Part shown: piece after piece, positions 38,983-47,806 of the stretch | Layout: every line of letters begins with the position of its first letter | How positions within the stretch are numbered: position 1 is the stretch's first letter | NCBI RefSeq assembly: GCF_000720765.1 | Contig: NZ_JODC01000009.1 | Location: 310,001 to 374,000, forward strand | Length of the DNA stretch: 64,000 nt | Source of the DNA: Streptomyces sp. NRRL S-646 | GTDB taxonomy: Bacteria; Actinomycetota; Actinomycetes; Streptomycetales; Streptomycetaceae | Reading direction: 5' to 3' | The notes under the pieces: generated by a model | Database searches by the model: none | The model's input: only the letters and a program-made list of their open reading frames with translations | Told to the model about the DNA's origin: nothing | Translations under genes and position numbers: made by a program

Positions 38983-40193
38983 ACCGCTTCGCCCTGTCGG
39001 TCTCCTCCGCCATCGCCCGCATCACGGAATCGGCGCTCGGCCCCTACCAGTCCGCCGTGATCCGCATCGGCTTCAGCGCGACCTGGCTGCTGTTCCTGCT
39101 CCGCGAGTTTCCCCATCGCGAGGAGCTGTACGGTCCCGGCAGCCCGTGGAGCTGGGACCTCGCCCAGCAGCTGATCGCGTCCAACAGTGCCTTCACGGCC
39201 CTGATGTGGTCGGACGGCCGGGGCTGGTTCGAGTTCGTCTACGCGCTCGCCGCCCTGTCGAGCGTCCTGCTGCTGCTCGGCTGGCGCACCCGCACCATGT
39301 CCGTGCTGTTCATGATCGGTGTGCTTTCGCTGCAGAACCGCAGTGTCTTCATGGGGGACGGCGGCGACAACGTCCTGCACCTGATGTCCGTGTACTTGGT
39401 GTTCACGCGCTGCGGCCGGGTCTGGTCGCTGGACGCACGGCGGGCGGAGCGGGCTCGTGTGGCACGCGCGCGTGGAGAGCATGTTTCCGACCGGGTCGGC
39501 CTGGTGCTGTGGGCTGTGCTCGGGGTCGCGCTGGTCGCGGTGACCGTCGGCGGACGGTTCGACGGCGCCGATCCGACCGTGCCTGTGATCCTGTGGGGCG
39601 TCTGGCTCGCGCAGGCCGTGTGGTGGCTGGTCGGGCGCCGGGCGAAGAGCGGGGAGCCCAGGATTCTGCTGGACGTCGTCGCCAACATCGTGCACAACGG
39701 CGCCCTCCTCGTGATCATGGCCGAGGCCTGTCTGATCTACGCGACGGCCGGCTGGTACAAGATCCAGGGCACGCGCTGGCAGGACGGCACCGCGGTCTAC
39801 TACCCCCTCCACCTCGACTACTTCTCGCCCTGGCCCGGCCTCGCCGACCTGCTGTCGTCCAGCGGCACCATGGTGATGCTCGTGACGTACGGGACGGTCA
39901 TCGTGCAGGTCGCCTTCCCGTTCACGCTGTTCAACCGGCGGGTCAAGAACGTCCTGCTGGCGGCCATGATGACCGAGCACGCCGTGATCGCCGTCCTCCT
40001 CGGCCTGCCGTTCTTCTCGCTGGCGATGATCGCGACGGACGCGGTCTTCCTGCCGACGTCGCTGCTGCACCGCCTCGGCGACCGGGCGGCACGCGCGCGT
40101 GGCCGCTTCCTCGCCCGCGGCGGCCGTACGACGCCGTCCGAACCGCGAGCCCCGGAGAGCCCCGAGCCCACGCAGGTGAGCTCGACGGCGTGA
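38979..40193 (+). CDS. HTTM (vitamin K-dependent gamma-carboxylase-like) membrane protein
   Basis: This 404-residue protein has several membrane helices and the HTTM blocks SAVIRIGFSATWLLFLLREF, SVFMGDGGDNVLHLMSVYLVF and AGWYKIQGTRWQDGTAVYY with PLHLDYFSPWPGL. HTTM is the bacterial relative of vitamin K-dependent gamma-glutamyl carboxylase. The C-terminal catalytic extension of the eukaryotic enzyme is absent and the tail is Pro/Arg-rich, so carboxylation is only a guess. GTG 38979 overlaps the DUF5819 stop by four bases. Confidence 0.85.
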   Translation: MNRFALSVSSAIARITESALGPYQSAVIRIGFSATWLLFLLREFPHREELYGPGSPWSWDLAQQLIASNSAFTALMWSDGRGWFEFVYALAALSSVLLLLGWRTRTMSVLFMIGVLSLQNRSVFMGDGGDNVLHLMSVYLVFTRCGRVWSLDARRAERARVARARGEHVSDRVGLVLWAVLGVALVAVTVGGRFDGADPTVPVILWGVWLAQAVWWLVGRRAKSGEPRILLDVVANIVHNGALLVIMAEACLIYATAGWYKIQGTRWQDGTAVYYPLHLDYFSPWPGLADLLSSSGTMVMLVTYGTVIVQVAFPFTLFNRRVKNVLLAAMMTEHAVIAVLLGLPFFSLAMIATDAVFLPTSLLHRLGDRAARARGRFLARGGRTTPSEPRAPESPEPTQVSSTA

Positions 40194-40231
40194 GCCCTGC
40201 GCCCATGCACCCGTGCTCCACGGCGTGAGCC
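40180..40231. repeat. Imperfect 17-bp repeat (period 35 bp) across the HTTM stop codon
   Basis: GCTCGACGGCGTGAGCC (40180-40196, includes the stop) recurs as GCTCCACGGCGTGAGCC at 40215-40231, with 16 of 17 identical bases. Beyond this the resemblance fades. Confidence 0.55.
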
Positions 40232-40261
40232 GGGGTCCGACGCGCACGTAGGCTGCACGCC

Positions 40262-41026
40262 ATGACCGATCCCACCCTCGACCCCGTGACTGCCTGGCGC
40301 CGGATCGCCGGCACCTGCGTGCTGCTCGACGGTTTCCACGCCCTCAAGCACGCCGTGCGTTTCGGAGCCGAGGTCCCGGTGGCGGTCACCGCCGACCGGA
40401 GGGCGGCGCTCGCCCTCGCCGACGAGCTCGCCCCCGATGTGCGGGCAGCGCTGGGCGGCCTGCTCACCGAGGTGCCGGAGCCGGTGTACCGGAGCCTGGT
40501 GCCGCGTCCGCATCCCACCGCCGTCGCCGCCCTGGCCGTACGACCGTCCCGCGCGGTCAATCTCGAGAAGCTCGCGCACACTCCGCGCACCGCCCCCGTG
40601 GTGGTCCTCGACAACCCGCGCAACCTCGGCAACGCGGGCGCCGTGATCCGGCTGGCCGCCGGGTTCGGCGCGACCGGCGTGGTCACCACCGGCACGCTCG
40701 ACCCGTGGCACCCCACGGTGGTGCGCGGCGGCGCGGGACTGCACTTCGCGACCGCCGTGGAACGGCTGGCCGTCGATGAGCTGCCGGCGGGACCGCTGTT
40801 CGCTCTCGACCCGGAGGGCGACGACATCCGGGGCGTCAAGCTCCCGGACGAAGCCGTCCTCGCGTTCGGCTCCGAGCGCAGCGGCCTGTCGGCCGAACTA
40901 CGCGCGCGTACCGACCACTTGCTGTCGCTGCCGATGCGCCCCCAGGTCTCCAGCTACAACCTCGCGACCAGTGTGGCCATGACGCTGTACCACTGGAGTG
41001 CCACCGGGGGCGCGATCAGTTCCTAG
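40262..41026 (+). CDS. SpoU/TrmH-family RNA methyltransferase
   Basis: This 254-residue protein is a SpoU-type AdoMet-dependent 2'-O-methyltransferase of tRNA or rRNA. Motifs include VVVLDNPRNLGNAGAVIRLAA, AVLAFGSERSGLS and LPMRPQVSSYNLATSVAMTLY, the conserved SPOUT knot elements. The first 100 residues probably form the substrate-binding domain. Its TAG shares a CTAG overlap with the convergent paaN stop. The target nucleotide cannot be told from sequence alone. Confidence 0.92.
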   Translation: MTDPTLDPVTAWRRIAGTCVLLDGFHALKHAVRFGAEVPVAVTADRRAALALADELAPDVRAALGGLLTEVPEPVYRSLVPRPHPTAVAALAVRPSRAVNLEKLAHTPRTAPVVVLDNPRNLGNAGAVIRLAAGFGATGVVTTGTLDPWHPTVVRGGAGLHFATAVERLAVDELPAGPLFALDPEGDDIRGVKLPDEAVLAFGSERSGLSAELRARTDHLLSLPMRPQVSSYNLATSVAMTLYHWSATGGAISS

Positions 41027-42714
41027 GCCTCGCGGCGCACCTCGACCACACGGAAGCGGTTGGCGACGAACGCGCCGTCGGTGAGCGCGGCGTTGGCCGC
41101 CGGATTGCCGCCCGAGCCGTGGAAGTCCGAGAACGCGGCCGTCTGGTTGACGTACACCCCGCCCGTGAGGTTCAGCGACAACTGGGCGGCCTCCTCCAGG
41201 CAGACCTCCTGGACCGTCTGCTCGACCTCCTCGTCGGTCGTGTACGCGCCGACCGTCATCGCGCCCTTCTCGCGGATGGTGCGGCGCAACAGCTCCGCCG
41301 CGTCCGCCGCGGAGTCGACCGCGACGGCGAAGGAGACCGGGCCGAAGCACTCGCTCATGTAGGCCGCCTCGTCGTCCGGCTTGGCGCCGTCCAGCTTCAC
41401 GATCACGGGCGTGCGCACCACCGCGCCAGGGAACTCGGGGTTGCTGATCTCCCTGGAAGCCAGGGCGACTTCGCCGAGACCGGCAGCCGCCTCCAGGCGG
41501 GCCTTCACGTCCGGGTTGACGATCGCGCCGAGCAGGGCGTTGGCGCGCGCGTCGTCGCCGAGGAGGCCGTCGACGGAGCGGGCGAGGTCGGCGACCACCT
41601 CGTCGAAGGTCCGGGGGCCCTCGTCGGTGCGGATGCCGTCGTGGGGGATCAGCAGGTTCTGCGGGGTCGTGCACATCTGGCCGCTGTACAGGGACAGCGA
41701 GAAGGCCAGGTTGGAGAGCATGCCCTTGTAGTTCGCGGTCGAGTCCACGAGGACCGTGTTGACACCGGCCTTCTCCGTGTAGACCTGCGCCTGGCGGGCG
41801 TTGGCCTCCAGCCAGTCGCCGAACGCCGTCGAACCCGTGTAGTCGATGATCCGGATCTCCGGGCGCGTGGCCAGCGTCTTCGCGATGCCCTCGCCGGGGC
41901 GCTCGGCGGCCAGCGCCACCAGGTTCGGGTCGAAGCCCGCCTCGGCGAGCACCTGGCGCGCGACCTGCACGGTGAGCGCGAGCGGCAGCACCGCGCGCGG
42001 GTGGGGCTTCACCAGGACCGCGTTGCCGGTGGCGAGGGACGCGAACAGGCCCGGATAGCCGTTCCACGTCGGGAAGGTGTTGCAGCCGATCACCAGCGCG
42101 ATCCCGCGCGGGACCGCCGTGAACTGCTTGTTGAGCGCCAGCGGGTCGCGCTTGCCCTGGGGCTTGGTCCACTCCGCGGTGTCGGGGGTGCGGACCTGCT
42201 CCACGTACGCGTACGCCACCGCCTCCAGGCCGCGGTCCTGGGCGTGCGGGCCGCCCGCCTGGAACGCCATCATGAAGGCCTGGCCGGAGGTGTGCATGAC
42301 CGCGTGCGCGAACTCGTGCGTCCGGTCGCTGATCCGCTTGAGGATTTCCACACACACCACCGCGCGCGCCTCCGCGCCGGCGTCGCGCCACGCGCGCTGT
42401 CCGGCCTTCATGGCGGGCAGCAGCTCGTCGACGTCCGCGTGCGGGTAGGTCACGCCCAGTTCGATGCCGTACGGCGAGACCTCGGCGCCCACCCAGTCGT
42501 CCGTGCCGGGCTGGCCGAGGTCGAGGCGGGTGCCGAGAAGAGCGTCGAAGGCGGCCTTGCCCGCGGCCGCGTCCAGGCTGCCGTTCTCGCCGTACGCCTT
42601 GGGGTGTTCGGGGTGCGGGGACCAGTACGCGCGCGTGCGGATCGCTTCCAGCGCCTGGTCGAGGGTGGGCCGGTGCGTGGCGATCAGCTCGCGGGTGGTC
42701 AGTTCGGCGGCCAT
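41023..42714 (-). CDS. paaN: PaaN-type aldehyde dehydrogenase for ring opening in phenylacetate degradation
   Basis: This 563-residue protein fits the TIGR02288-type PaaN family, associated with the aldehyde dehydrogenase step after epoxide or oxepin ring opening of phenylacetyl-CoA. It has the aldehyde dehydrogenase fold: NTFPTWNGYPGLFASLATGN, VLVKPHP, FGDWLEANARQAQVYTEKAG and the catalytic Cys in LYSGQMCTTPQNLL. Unlike E. coli PaaZ it has no C-terminal MaoC-like hydratase domain, so the hydrolase activity must come from another protein. It is divergent from paaH, with a TetR-type operator between them. Confidence 0.88.
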   Translation of the reverse strand: MAAELTTRELIATHRPTLDQALEAIRTRAYWSPHPEHPKAYGENGSLDAAAGKAAFDALLGTRLDLGQPGTDDWVGAEVSPYGIELGVTYPHADVDELLPAMKAGQRAWRDAGAEARAVVCVEILKRISDRTHEFAHAVMHTSGQAFMMAFQAGGPHAQDRGLEAVAYAYVEQVRTPDTAEWTKPQGKRDPLALNKQFTAVPRGIALVIGCNTFPTWNGYPGLFASLATGNAVLVKPHPRAVLPLALTVQVARQVLAEAGFDPNLVALAAERPGEGIAKTLATRPEIRIIDYTGSTAFGDWLEANARQAQVYTEKAGVNTVLVDSTANYKGMLSNLAFSLSLYSGQMCTTPQNLLIPHDGIRTDEGPRTFDEVVADLARSVDGLLGDDARANALLGAIVNPDVKARLEAAAGLGEVALASREISNPEFPGAVVRTPVIVKLDGAKPDDEAAYMSECFGPVSFAVAVDSAADAAELLRRTIREKGAMTVGAYTTDEEVEQTVQEVCLEEAAQLSLNLTGGVYVNQTAAFSDFHGSGGNPAANAALTDGAFVANRFRVVEVRREA

Positions 42715-42803
42715 GCGGGACCAACTCCTCGTCTTGAGAACTCTTCGTCGAGCTCATGACCTGGCAGAAACATGGGCAGGAACAGCCGGTCAGAGTTAGA
42801 GTA

Positions 42804-42817
42804 ACCGAACGATCGGT
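42804..42817. promoter_or_regulatory. Putative PaaR operator 2 (paaN / paaH divergent region)
   Basis: ACCGAACGATCGGT is the exact reverse complement of the site upstream of paaA. It lies between divergent paaN and paaH. The paaR-type tetR gene is encoded just after paaH. Confidence 0.8.
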
Positions 42818-42873
42818 CGGGACAAGGGGGCCTGCCGCATCTGTGGAAAACCCCGTGCGGGAGGATCGCGCAC

Positions 42874-44391
42874 ATGACAGCACTCGACCTCAGCAGCCCC
42901 GTGGCCGTCGTCGGCACCGGCACCATGGGCCAGGGCATCGCCCAGGTCGCGCTGGTCGCAGGCCATCGCGTACGGCTGTACGACGCCGCTGCCGGGCGCG
43001 CCTCGGAAGCGGCGGCGGCGATCGGCGCCCGCCTCGACCGGCTCGTCGAGAAGGACCGGCTCACGGCCGCCGACCGGGACGCGGCGCGGGAGCGTCTGCT
43101 GCCTGCCGAGAGCCTGACCGACCTCGCGGACTGCTCCCTGGTCGTCGAAGCCGTCCTGGAACAGCTGGACGCCAAACAGTCGCTCTTCCGTGAGCTGGAG
43201 GACATCGTCGGCGAGGACTGTCTGCTGGCGACCAACACCTCCTCCCTCTCCGTCACCGCCATCGGCGGCGCCCTGCGCCACCCCGGGCGCTTCGTCGGCC
43301 TGCACTTCTTCAACCCCGCGCCGCTGCTCCCCCTCGTCGAGGTCGTCTCCGGGTTCGCCACCGACGTCTCGTCGGCCACGCGCGCGTACGAGATGGCGCG
43401 CGCCTGGGGCAAGACACCGGTCGCCTGCGCCGACACCCCCGGCTTCATCGTCAACCGCATCGCCCGGCCCTTCTACGCCGAGGCCTTCGCCGTGTACGAG
43501 GCCCAGGGCGCCGACCCCGCCACCATCGACGCGATCCTGCGCGAGTCCGGCGGCTTCAGGATGGGCGCCTTCGAACTGACCGACCTCATCGGGCAGGACG
43601 TCAACGAGTCCGTCACCCACTCCGTGTGGCGGTCCTTCTTCCAGGACGTGCGCTTCACGCCCTCGCTCGCCCAGCGGCGCCTCGTCGAGTCGGGCCGGCT
43701 CGGCCGCAAGAGCGGGCACGGCTGGTACGAGTACGGGGACGACGCCGACCGCTCCGAGCCGCACACCGCGGAACCCGCGCAGCAGCCCGCGTACGTCGTC
43801 GTCGAGGGCGACCTGGGCCCCGCCTCCGAGCTGCTCACGCTGATCCGCGAGGCGGGCATCGCCGTGCGCGAGGAGGAAGAGGACCACGGCACCCGCCTGG
43901 TGCTGCCGAGCGGCGGCCAGCTGGCGCTCGCCGACGGCCAGACCTCCGTCGAGTTCCGCGACGTCGTCTACTTCGACCTCGCCCTCGACTACCGCCGGGC
44001 CACCCGTATCGCCCTGTCCGCGTCCCAGGACACCTCGCCGCAGACTCTCGCCGAGGCCACCGGCCTCTTCCAGGCGCTCGGCAAGGACGTCAGCGTGATC
44101 GGCGACGTCCCCGGCATGATCGTCGCCCGCACGGTCGCCCGGATCATCGACCTCGCGCACGACGCCGTCGCCAAGGGCGTGGCCACCGAGGAGGACATCG
44201 ACACCGCGATGCGCCTGGGCGTCAACTACCCGCTCGGGCCCTTCGAGTGGAGCCGCAGGCTGGGCCGGAACTGGGCGTACGCCCTCCTCGACGACCTGCA
44301 CCTGCGCGACCCCTCCGGGCGCTATGCGCCGTCGCTGGCGCTGTACCGCCATGCGTACGCCTCCGACAAGCGGGAGGGCAGCCAGTCATGA
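42874..44391 (+). CDS. paaH: 3-hydroxyacyl-CoA dehydrogenase PaaH type
   Basis: This 505-residue NAD-dependent enzyme oxidises 3-hydroxyadipyl-CoA (PaaH) or 3-hydroxybutyryl-CoA. The NAD-binding GTGTMGQGIAQV is at residues 10-21 and the family block GRFVGLHFFNPAPLLPLVEVV at about 137-157. Two C-terminal dimerisation domains follow, DTPGFIVNRIARPFYAE and DVPGMIVARTVARII, as in PaaC-type/FadB-like dehydrogenases of phenylacetate pathways. ATG 42874 has GGGAGG nine bases upstream, and the stop overlaps the tetR start by four bases. Confidence 0.92.
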   Translation: MTALDLSSPVAVVGTGTMGQGIAQVALVAGHRVRLYDAAAGRASEAAAAIGARLDRLVEKDRLTAADRDAARERLLPAESLTDLADCSLVVEAVLEQLDAKQSLFRELEDIVGEDCLLATNTSSLSVTAIGGALRHPGRFVGLHFFNPAPLLPLVEVVSGFATDVSSATRAYEMARAWGKTPVACADTPGFIVNRIARPFYAEAFAVYEAQGADPATIDAILRESGGFRMGAFELTDLIGQDVNESVTHSVWRSFFQDVRFTPSLAQRRLVESGRLGRKSGHGWYEYGDDADRSEPHTAEPAQQPAYVVVEGDLGPASELLTLIREAGIAVREEEEDHGTRLVLPSGGQLALADGQTSVEFRDVVYFDLALDYRRATRIALSASQDTSPQTLAEATGLFQALGKDVSVIGDVPGMIVARTVARIIDLAHDAVAKGVATEEDIDTAMRLGVNYPLGPFEWSRRLGRNWAYALLDDLHLRDPSGRYAPSLALYRHAYASDKREGSQS

Positions 44392-44978
44392 CCACCGCCA
44401 AGCGCGACACGTACACCCCGGAGACACTGCTGTCCGTCGCCGTCCAGGTCTTCAACGAACGCGGCTACGACGGCACCTCCATGGAGCACCTCTCCAAGGC
44501 GGCCGGCATCTCCAAGTCGTCGATCTACCACCATGTGGCCGGCAAGGAGGAACTGCTGCGCCGGGCCGTCAGCCGGGCGCTCGACGGGCTCTTCGGGATC
44601 CTCGACGAGGAGCACGCGCGCGTGGGGCACGCCGCCAAGCGCCTCGAGTACGTCGTCCGGCGCATGGTGGAGGTGCTGATCGGTGAACTGCCGTATGTGA
44701 CGCTGCTGCTGCGTGTGCGCGGCAACACGGCCACCGAGCGGTGGGCCCTGGACCGGCGCCGCGACTTCGACCACGAGGTGGCCGAGCTGCTGAAGGCGGC
44801 GGCCGCCGACGGGGACGTACGCGGTGACGTGGAGGTGCGGCTCGCGACCAGGCTCGTCTTCGGGATGATCAACTCGATCGTCGAGTGGTACCGGCCCGAC
44901 GGGCGGGGCATGAGCGAGCGCGAAGTGGCCGACGCGGTCGTGCAGTTGGTCTTCGGAGGGCTGCGCAAGGAGGCGTGA
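44388..44978 (+). CDS. paaR: TetR-family regulator, putative PaaR
   Basis: This 196-residue TetR regulator has an N-terminal helix-turn-helix over residues 10-55 (TLLSVAVQVFNERGYDGTSM and AAGISKSSIYHHVAGKEEL). The C-terminal domain should bind a CoA-ester inducer, likely phenylacetyl-CoA by analogy with PaaR of corynebacteria, but this is inferred from position. It is co-translated with paaH through ATGA. The matching palindromes at 37878, 42804 and 45596 are candidate operators. Confidence 0.88.
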   Translation: MTTAKRDTYTPETLLSVAVQVFNERGYDGTSMEHLSKAAGISKSSIYHHVAGKEELLRRAVSRALDGLFGILDEEHARVGHAAKRLEYVVRRMVEVLIGELPYVTLLLRVRGNTATERWALDRRRDFDHEVAELLKAAAADGDVRGDVEVRLATRLVFGMINSIVEWYRPDGRGMSEREVADAVVQLVFGGLRKEA

Positions 44979-44993
44979 GCGGCCTCGCAGGGC

Positions 44994-45494
44994 TCAGCCC
45001 TGGGGCTCCAGGTCCTCCTCCTCGAACACCAGCAGCGTGCGCGTGCTGAGCACTTCGGGCATCGCCTGCAGCCGGGTCAGCACCAGCTCGCGCAGCGCCC
45101 TGTTGTCCGAGGTGTGCACCAGCAGCAGTACGTCGAAGTCGCCGCCCACCAGGGCGATGTGGGACGCCCCGGGCAGCTGTCTGAGCTGCTCGCGCACCGT
45201 GCGCCAGGAGTTCTGGACGATCTTCAGGGTGATGTACGCCGAGGTGCCCTGACCTGCGCGCTCGTGGTTGACGCGGGCGCCGAAGCCGCGGATGACACCG
45301 TCCTCGATGAGGCGGTTGATACGCGCGTAGGCGTTGGCGCGTGAGACGTGCACCCGTTCCGCGACCGACCGTATCGACGCACGGCCGTCCGCCTGCAGCA
45401 TCTGCAGGATGTCCAGATCGATGGCGTCGAGGGGCCGCGGCGACGGCAGGGGACTTCCGCCTTCCGCTCCTTCGGCCATTTGTTCAGGTGCCAT
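44994..45494 (-). CDS. bkdR: Lrp/AsnC-family regulator, putative BkdR
   Basis: This 166-residue regulator has a helix-turn-helix at about residues 24-66 (DLDILQMLQADGRASIRSVAE, NAYARINRLIEDGVI) and an AsnC/RAM effector domain (IALVGGDFDVLLLVHTSD). It is divergent from the first branched-chain 2-oxo acid dehydrogenase operon, the usual bkdR position. I chose ATG 45494 with GGGAGG nine bases upstream; ATG 45479 has no ribosome site. The long inverted repeat at 45533-45568 is a candidate binding site. Confidence 0.88.
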   Translation of the reverse strand: MAPEQMAEGAEGGSPLPSPRPLDAIDLDILQMLQADGRASIRSVAERVHVSRANAYARINRLIEDGVIRGFGARVNHERAGQGTSAYITLKIVQNSWRTVREQLRQLPGASHIALVGGDFDVLLLVHTSDNRALRELVLTRLQAMPEVLSTRTLLVFEEEDLEPQG

Positions 45495-45532
45495 GTCCCC
45501 CCGCCTCCCTACCATGGACGTACTGCGTTCAT

Positions 45533-45568
45533 TTCAGGTTGTGGAGAACCGTTTGTCCACAGCCTGAA
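45533..45568. promoter_or_regulatory. Inverted repeat between bkdR and bkdA (candidate BkdR operator)
   Basis: TTCAGGTTGTGG (45533-45544) pairs with CCACAGCCTGAA (45557-45568) in 11 of 12 positions around a 12-bp spacer. The right arm overlaps a TTGTCCACA DnaA-like box (45553-45561). Position between divergent bkdR and bkdA fits an autoregulatory Lrp-family site. Confidence 0.6.
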
Positions 45569-45595
45569 GGTGCCTGTAGCCAAAATGTGCCGACG

Positions 45596-45609
45596 ACCGA
45601 ACAATCGGT
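45596..45609. promoter_or_regulatory. Putative PaaR operator 3 (bkd operon)
   Basis: ACCGAACAATCGGT has the same ACCGA/TCGGT arms as the paa operators and differs from operator 2 at one inner base. It lies 60 bp upstream of the first bkdA start. Confidence 0.6.
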
Positions 45610-45668
45610 AGGTGAGGCGCATCACACCCGTGGCGCGCCTGAAGCCGCTCCCACGAGGAGGTGCCGTC

Positions 45669-46802
45669 ATGACGGTCATGGAGCAGCGCGGCGGGTATCG
45701 GCCGTCGCCGCCCCCCGCCTGGCAGCCCCGCACGGACCCCGCGCCGCTGCTGCCCGACGCGGAGCCCTACCGCGTCCTCGGCACCGAGGCGGCAGCGAAG
45801 GCCGACCCGGCCCTGCTGCGCCGCCTGTACGCCGAGCTGGTGCGCGGCCGCAGGTACAACGTGCAGGCGACCGCCCTCACCAAGCAGGGCCGCCTCGCCG
45901 TCTACCCGTCCAGCACCGGCCAGGAGGCCTGCCAGGTCGCCGCCGCGCTCGCCCTTGAGGACCGCGACTGGCTCTTCCCCAGCTACCGCGACACGCTCGC
46001 CGCGGTCGCCCGCGGCCTGGATCCCGTCCAGGCGCTCACTTTGCTGCGCGGCGACTGGCACACCGGCTACGACCCGCACGAGCATCGTGTGGCCCCCCTG
46101 TGCACCCCCCTCGCCACCCAGCTCCCGCACGCCGTCGGCCTCGCACACGCCGCCCGCCTCAAGGGCGACGACGTGGTCGCGCTCGCCATGGTCGGCGACG
46201 GCGGCTCCAGCGAGGGCGACTTCCACGAGGCGCTGAACTTCGCCGCCGTCTGGCAGGCCCCGGTGGTCTTCCTGGTCCAGAACAACGGCTTCGCGATCTC
46301 CGTCCCGCTGGCCAAGCAGACCGCGGCCCCGTCGCTGGCCCACAAGGCCGTCGGCTACGGCATGCCCGGCCGCCTGGTCGACGGCAACGACGCGGCCGCC
46401 GTGCACGAGGTCGTCACCGATGCCGTGCGCCGCGCGCGCGAGGGCGGCGGCCCCACCCTGATCGAGGCGATCACCTACCGCATCGACGCCCACACCAACG
46501 CCGACGACGCGACCCGCTACCGCGGCGACACCGAGGTCGAGGCCTGGCGCGCCCACGACCCCATCGCGCTCCTGGAGCACGAACTGACCGAGCGCGGCCT
46601 GCTCGACGACGACGCCGTCCGGGCCGCCCGCGACACTGCCGAGATCATGGCCGCCGACCTGCGCGAACGCATGAACCAGGATCCGGTCCTCGACCCCATG
46701 GACCTGTTCGCCCATGTGTACGCCGAGCCCACCGGGCAACTGCGCGAACAGCAGGCCCAGTTGCGGGCCGAGCTGCACGCGGAACAGGAAGGCGGCCGCT
46801 GA
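45669..46802 (+). CDS. bkdA: Branched-chain 2-oxo acid dehydrogenase E1 alpha subunit (cluster 1)
   Basis: E1 alpha and E1 beta together decarboxylate branched 2-oxo acids to give the acyl-CoA starters of iso/anteiso fatty acids. This 377-residue protein has the thiamine diphosphate motif GDGGSSEGDFHEALNFAAVWQ with VFLVQNN, and the family block QNNGFAISVPLAKQT. It is somewhat shorter than its paralogue at 59578, with no Lys/Thr-rich start. The ATG has GGAGG seven bases upstream. The next gene overlaps it by one base. Confidence 0.93.
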   Translation: MTVMEQRGGYRPSPPPAWQPRTDPAPLLPDAEPYRVLGTEAAAKADPALLRRLYAELVRGRRYNVQATALTKQGRLAVYPSSTGQEACQVAAALALEDRDWLFPSYRDTLAAVARGLDPVQALTLLRGDWHTGYDPHEHRVAPLCTPLATQLPHAVGLAHAARLKGDDVVALAMVGDGGSSEGDFHEALNFAAVWQAPVVFLVQNNGFAISVPLAKQTAAPSLAHKAVGYGMPGRLVDGNDAAAVHEVVTDAVRRAREGGGPTLIEAITYRIDAHTNADDATRYRGDTEVEAWRAHDPIALLEHELTERGLLDDDAVRAARDTAEIMAADLRERMNQDPVLDPMDLFAHVYAEPTGQLREQQAQLRAELHAEQEGGR

Positions 46803-47806
46803 TGACCACCGTCGCCCTCAAGCCGGCCACCATGGCGCAGGCGCTCACGCGCGCGCTGCGCGACGCCATGGCCGCCGACCCCACCGTGCACGTCATGGGC
46901 GAGGACGTCGGCACCCTCGGCGGTGTCTTCCGCGTCACCGACGGCCTCGCCAAGGAGTTCGGCGAGGACCGCTGCACGGACACCCCGCTGGCCGAGGCGG
47001 GCATCCTCGGCACCGCGGTCGGCATGGCGATGTACGGCCTGCGCCCGGTCGTGGAGATGCAGTTCGACGCGTTCGCCTACCCGGCGTTCGAGCAGCTGAT
47101 CTCGCACGTGTCCCGGATGCGCAACCGCACCCGCGGCGCGATGCCCCTCCCGCTCACCATTCGCGTCCCCTACGGCGGCGGCATCGGCGGTGTCGAGCAC
47201 CACAGCGACTCCTCCGAGGCGTACTACATGGCGACTCCGGGGCTCCATGTCGTCACACCCGCCACCGTCGCCGACGCCTACGGACTGCTGCGCGCCGCCA
47301 TCGCCTCCGACGACCCGGTCGTCTTCCTCGAACCCAAGCGCCTGTACTGGTCCAAGGACTCCTGGAACCCCGAGCACCCGACGGACGTTGAACCGATAGG
47401 CCGCGCGGTGGTGCGGCGCCCGGGCCGCAGCGCCACACTCGTCACCTACGGCCCGTCCGTGCCCGTCTGCCTCGAAGCCGCCGAGGCCGCGCGGGCCGAG
47501 GGCTGGGACCTCGAAGTCGTCGACCTGCGCTCCCTGGTGCCGTTCGACGACGAGACGGTCTGCGCCTCGGTACGGCGCACCGGGCGCGCGGTCGTCGTGC
47601 ACGAGTCGGGCGGGTTCGGCGGGCCGGGCGGGGAGATAGCGGCCCGTGTCACGGAGCGCTGCTTCCACCACCTGGAGGCGCCGGTGCTGCGCGTGGCCGG
47701 GTTCGACATCCCGTACCCGCCGCCGATGCTGGAGCGCCACCATCTGCCCGGCGTGGACCGCATCCTGGATGCCGTGGGGCGTCTGCAGTGGGAGGCCGAG
47801 AGCTGA
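46802..47806 (+). CDS. bkdB: Branched-chain 2-oxo acid dehydrogenase E1 beta subunit (cluster 1)
   Basis: This 334-residue subunit completes the E1 thiamine-dependent decarboxylase. Motifs include VHVMGEDVGTLGGVFRVTDGL, MQFDAFAYPAFEQLISHVSRM, VEHHSDSSEAYY and EPKRLYW. The TGATG overlap with the alpha subunit and the same overlap with the E2 gene indicate equal, coupled translation. Its closest relative in the window is the 60758 gene. Substrate preference within branched acids is not visible in the sequence. Confidence 0.94.
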   Translation: MTTVALKPATMAQALTRALRDAMAADPTVHVMGEDVGTLGGVFRVTDGLAKEFGEDRCTDTPLAEAGILGTAVGMAMYGLRPVVEMQFDAFAYPAFEQLISHVSRMRNRTRGAMPLPLTIRVPYGGGIGGVEHHSDSSEAYYMATPGLHVVTPATVADAYGLLRAAIASDDPVVFLEPKRLYWSKDSWNPEHPTDVEPIGRAVVRRPGRSATLVTYGPSVPVCLEAAEAARAEGWDLEVVDLRSLVPFDDETVCASVRRTGRAVVVHESGGFGGPGGEIAARVTERCFHHLEAPVLRVAGFDIPYPPPMLERHHLPGVDRILDAVGRLQWEAES

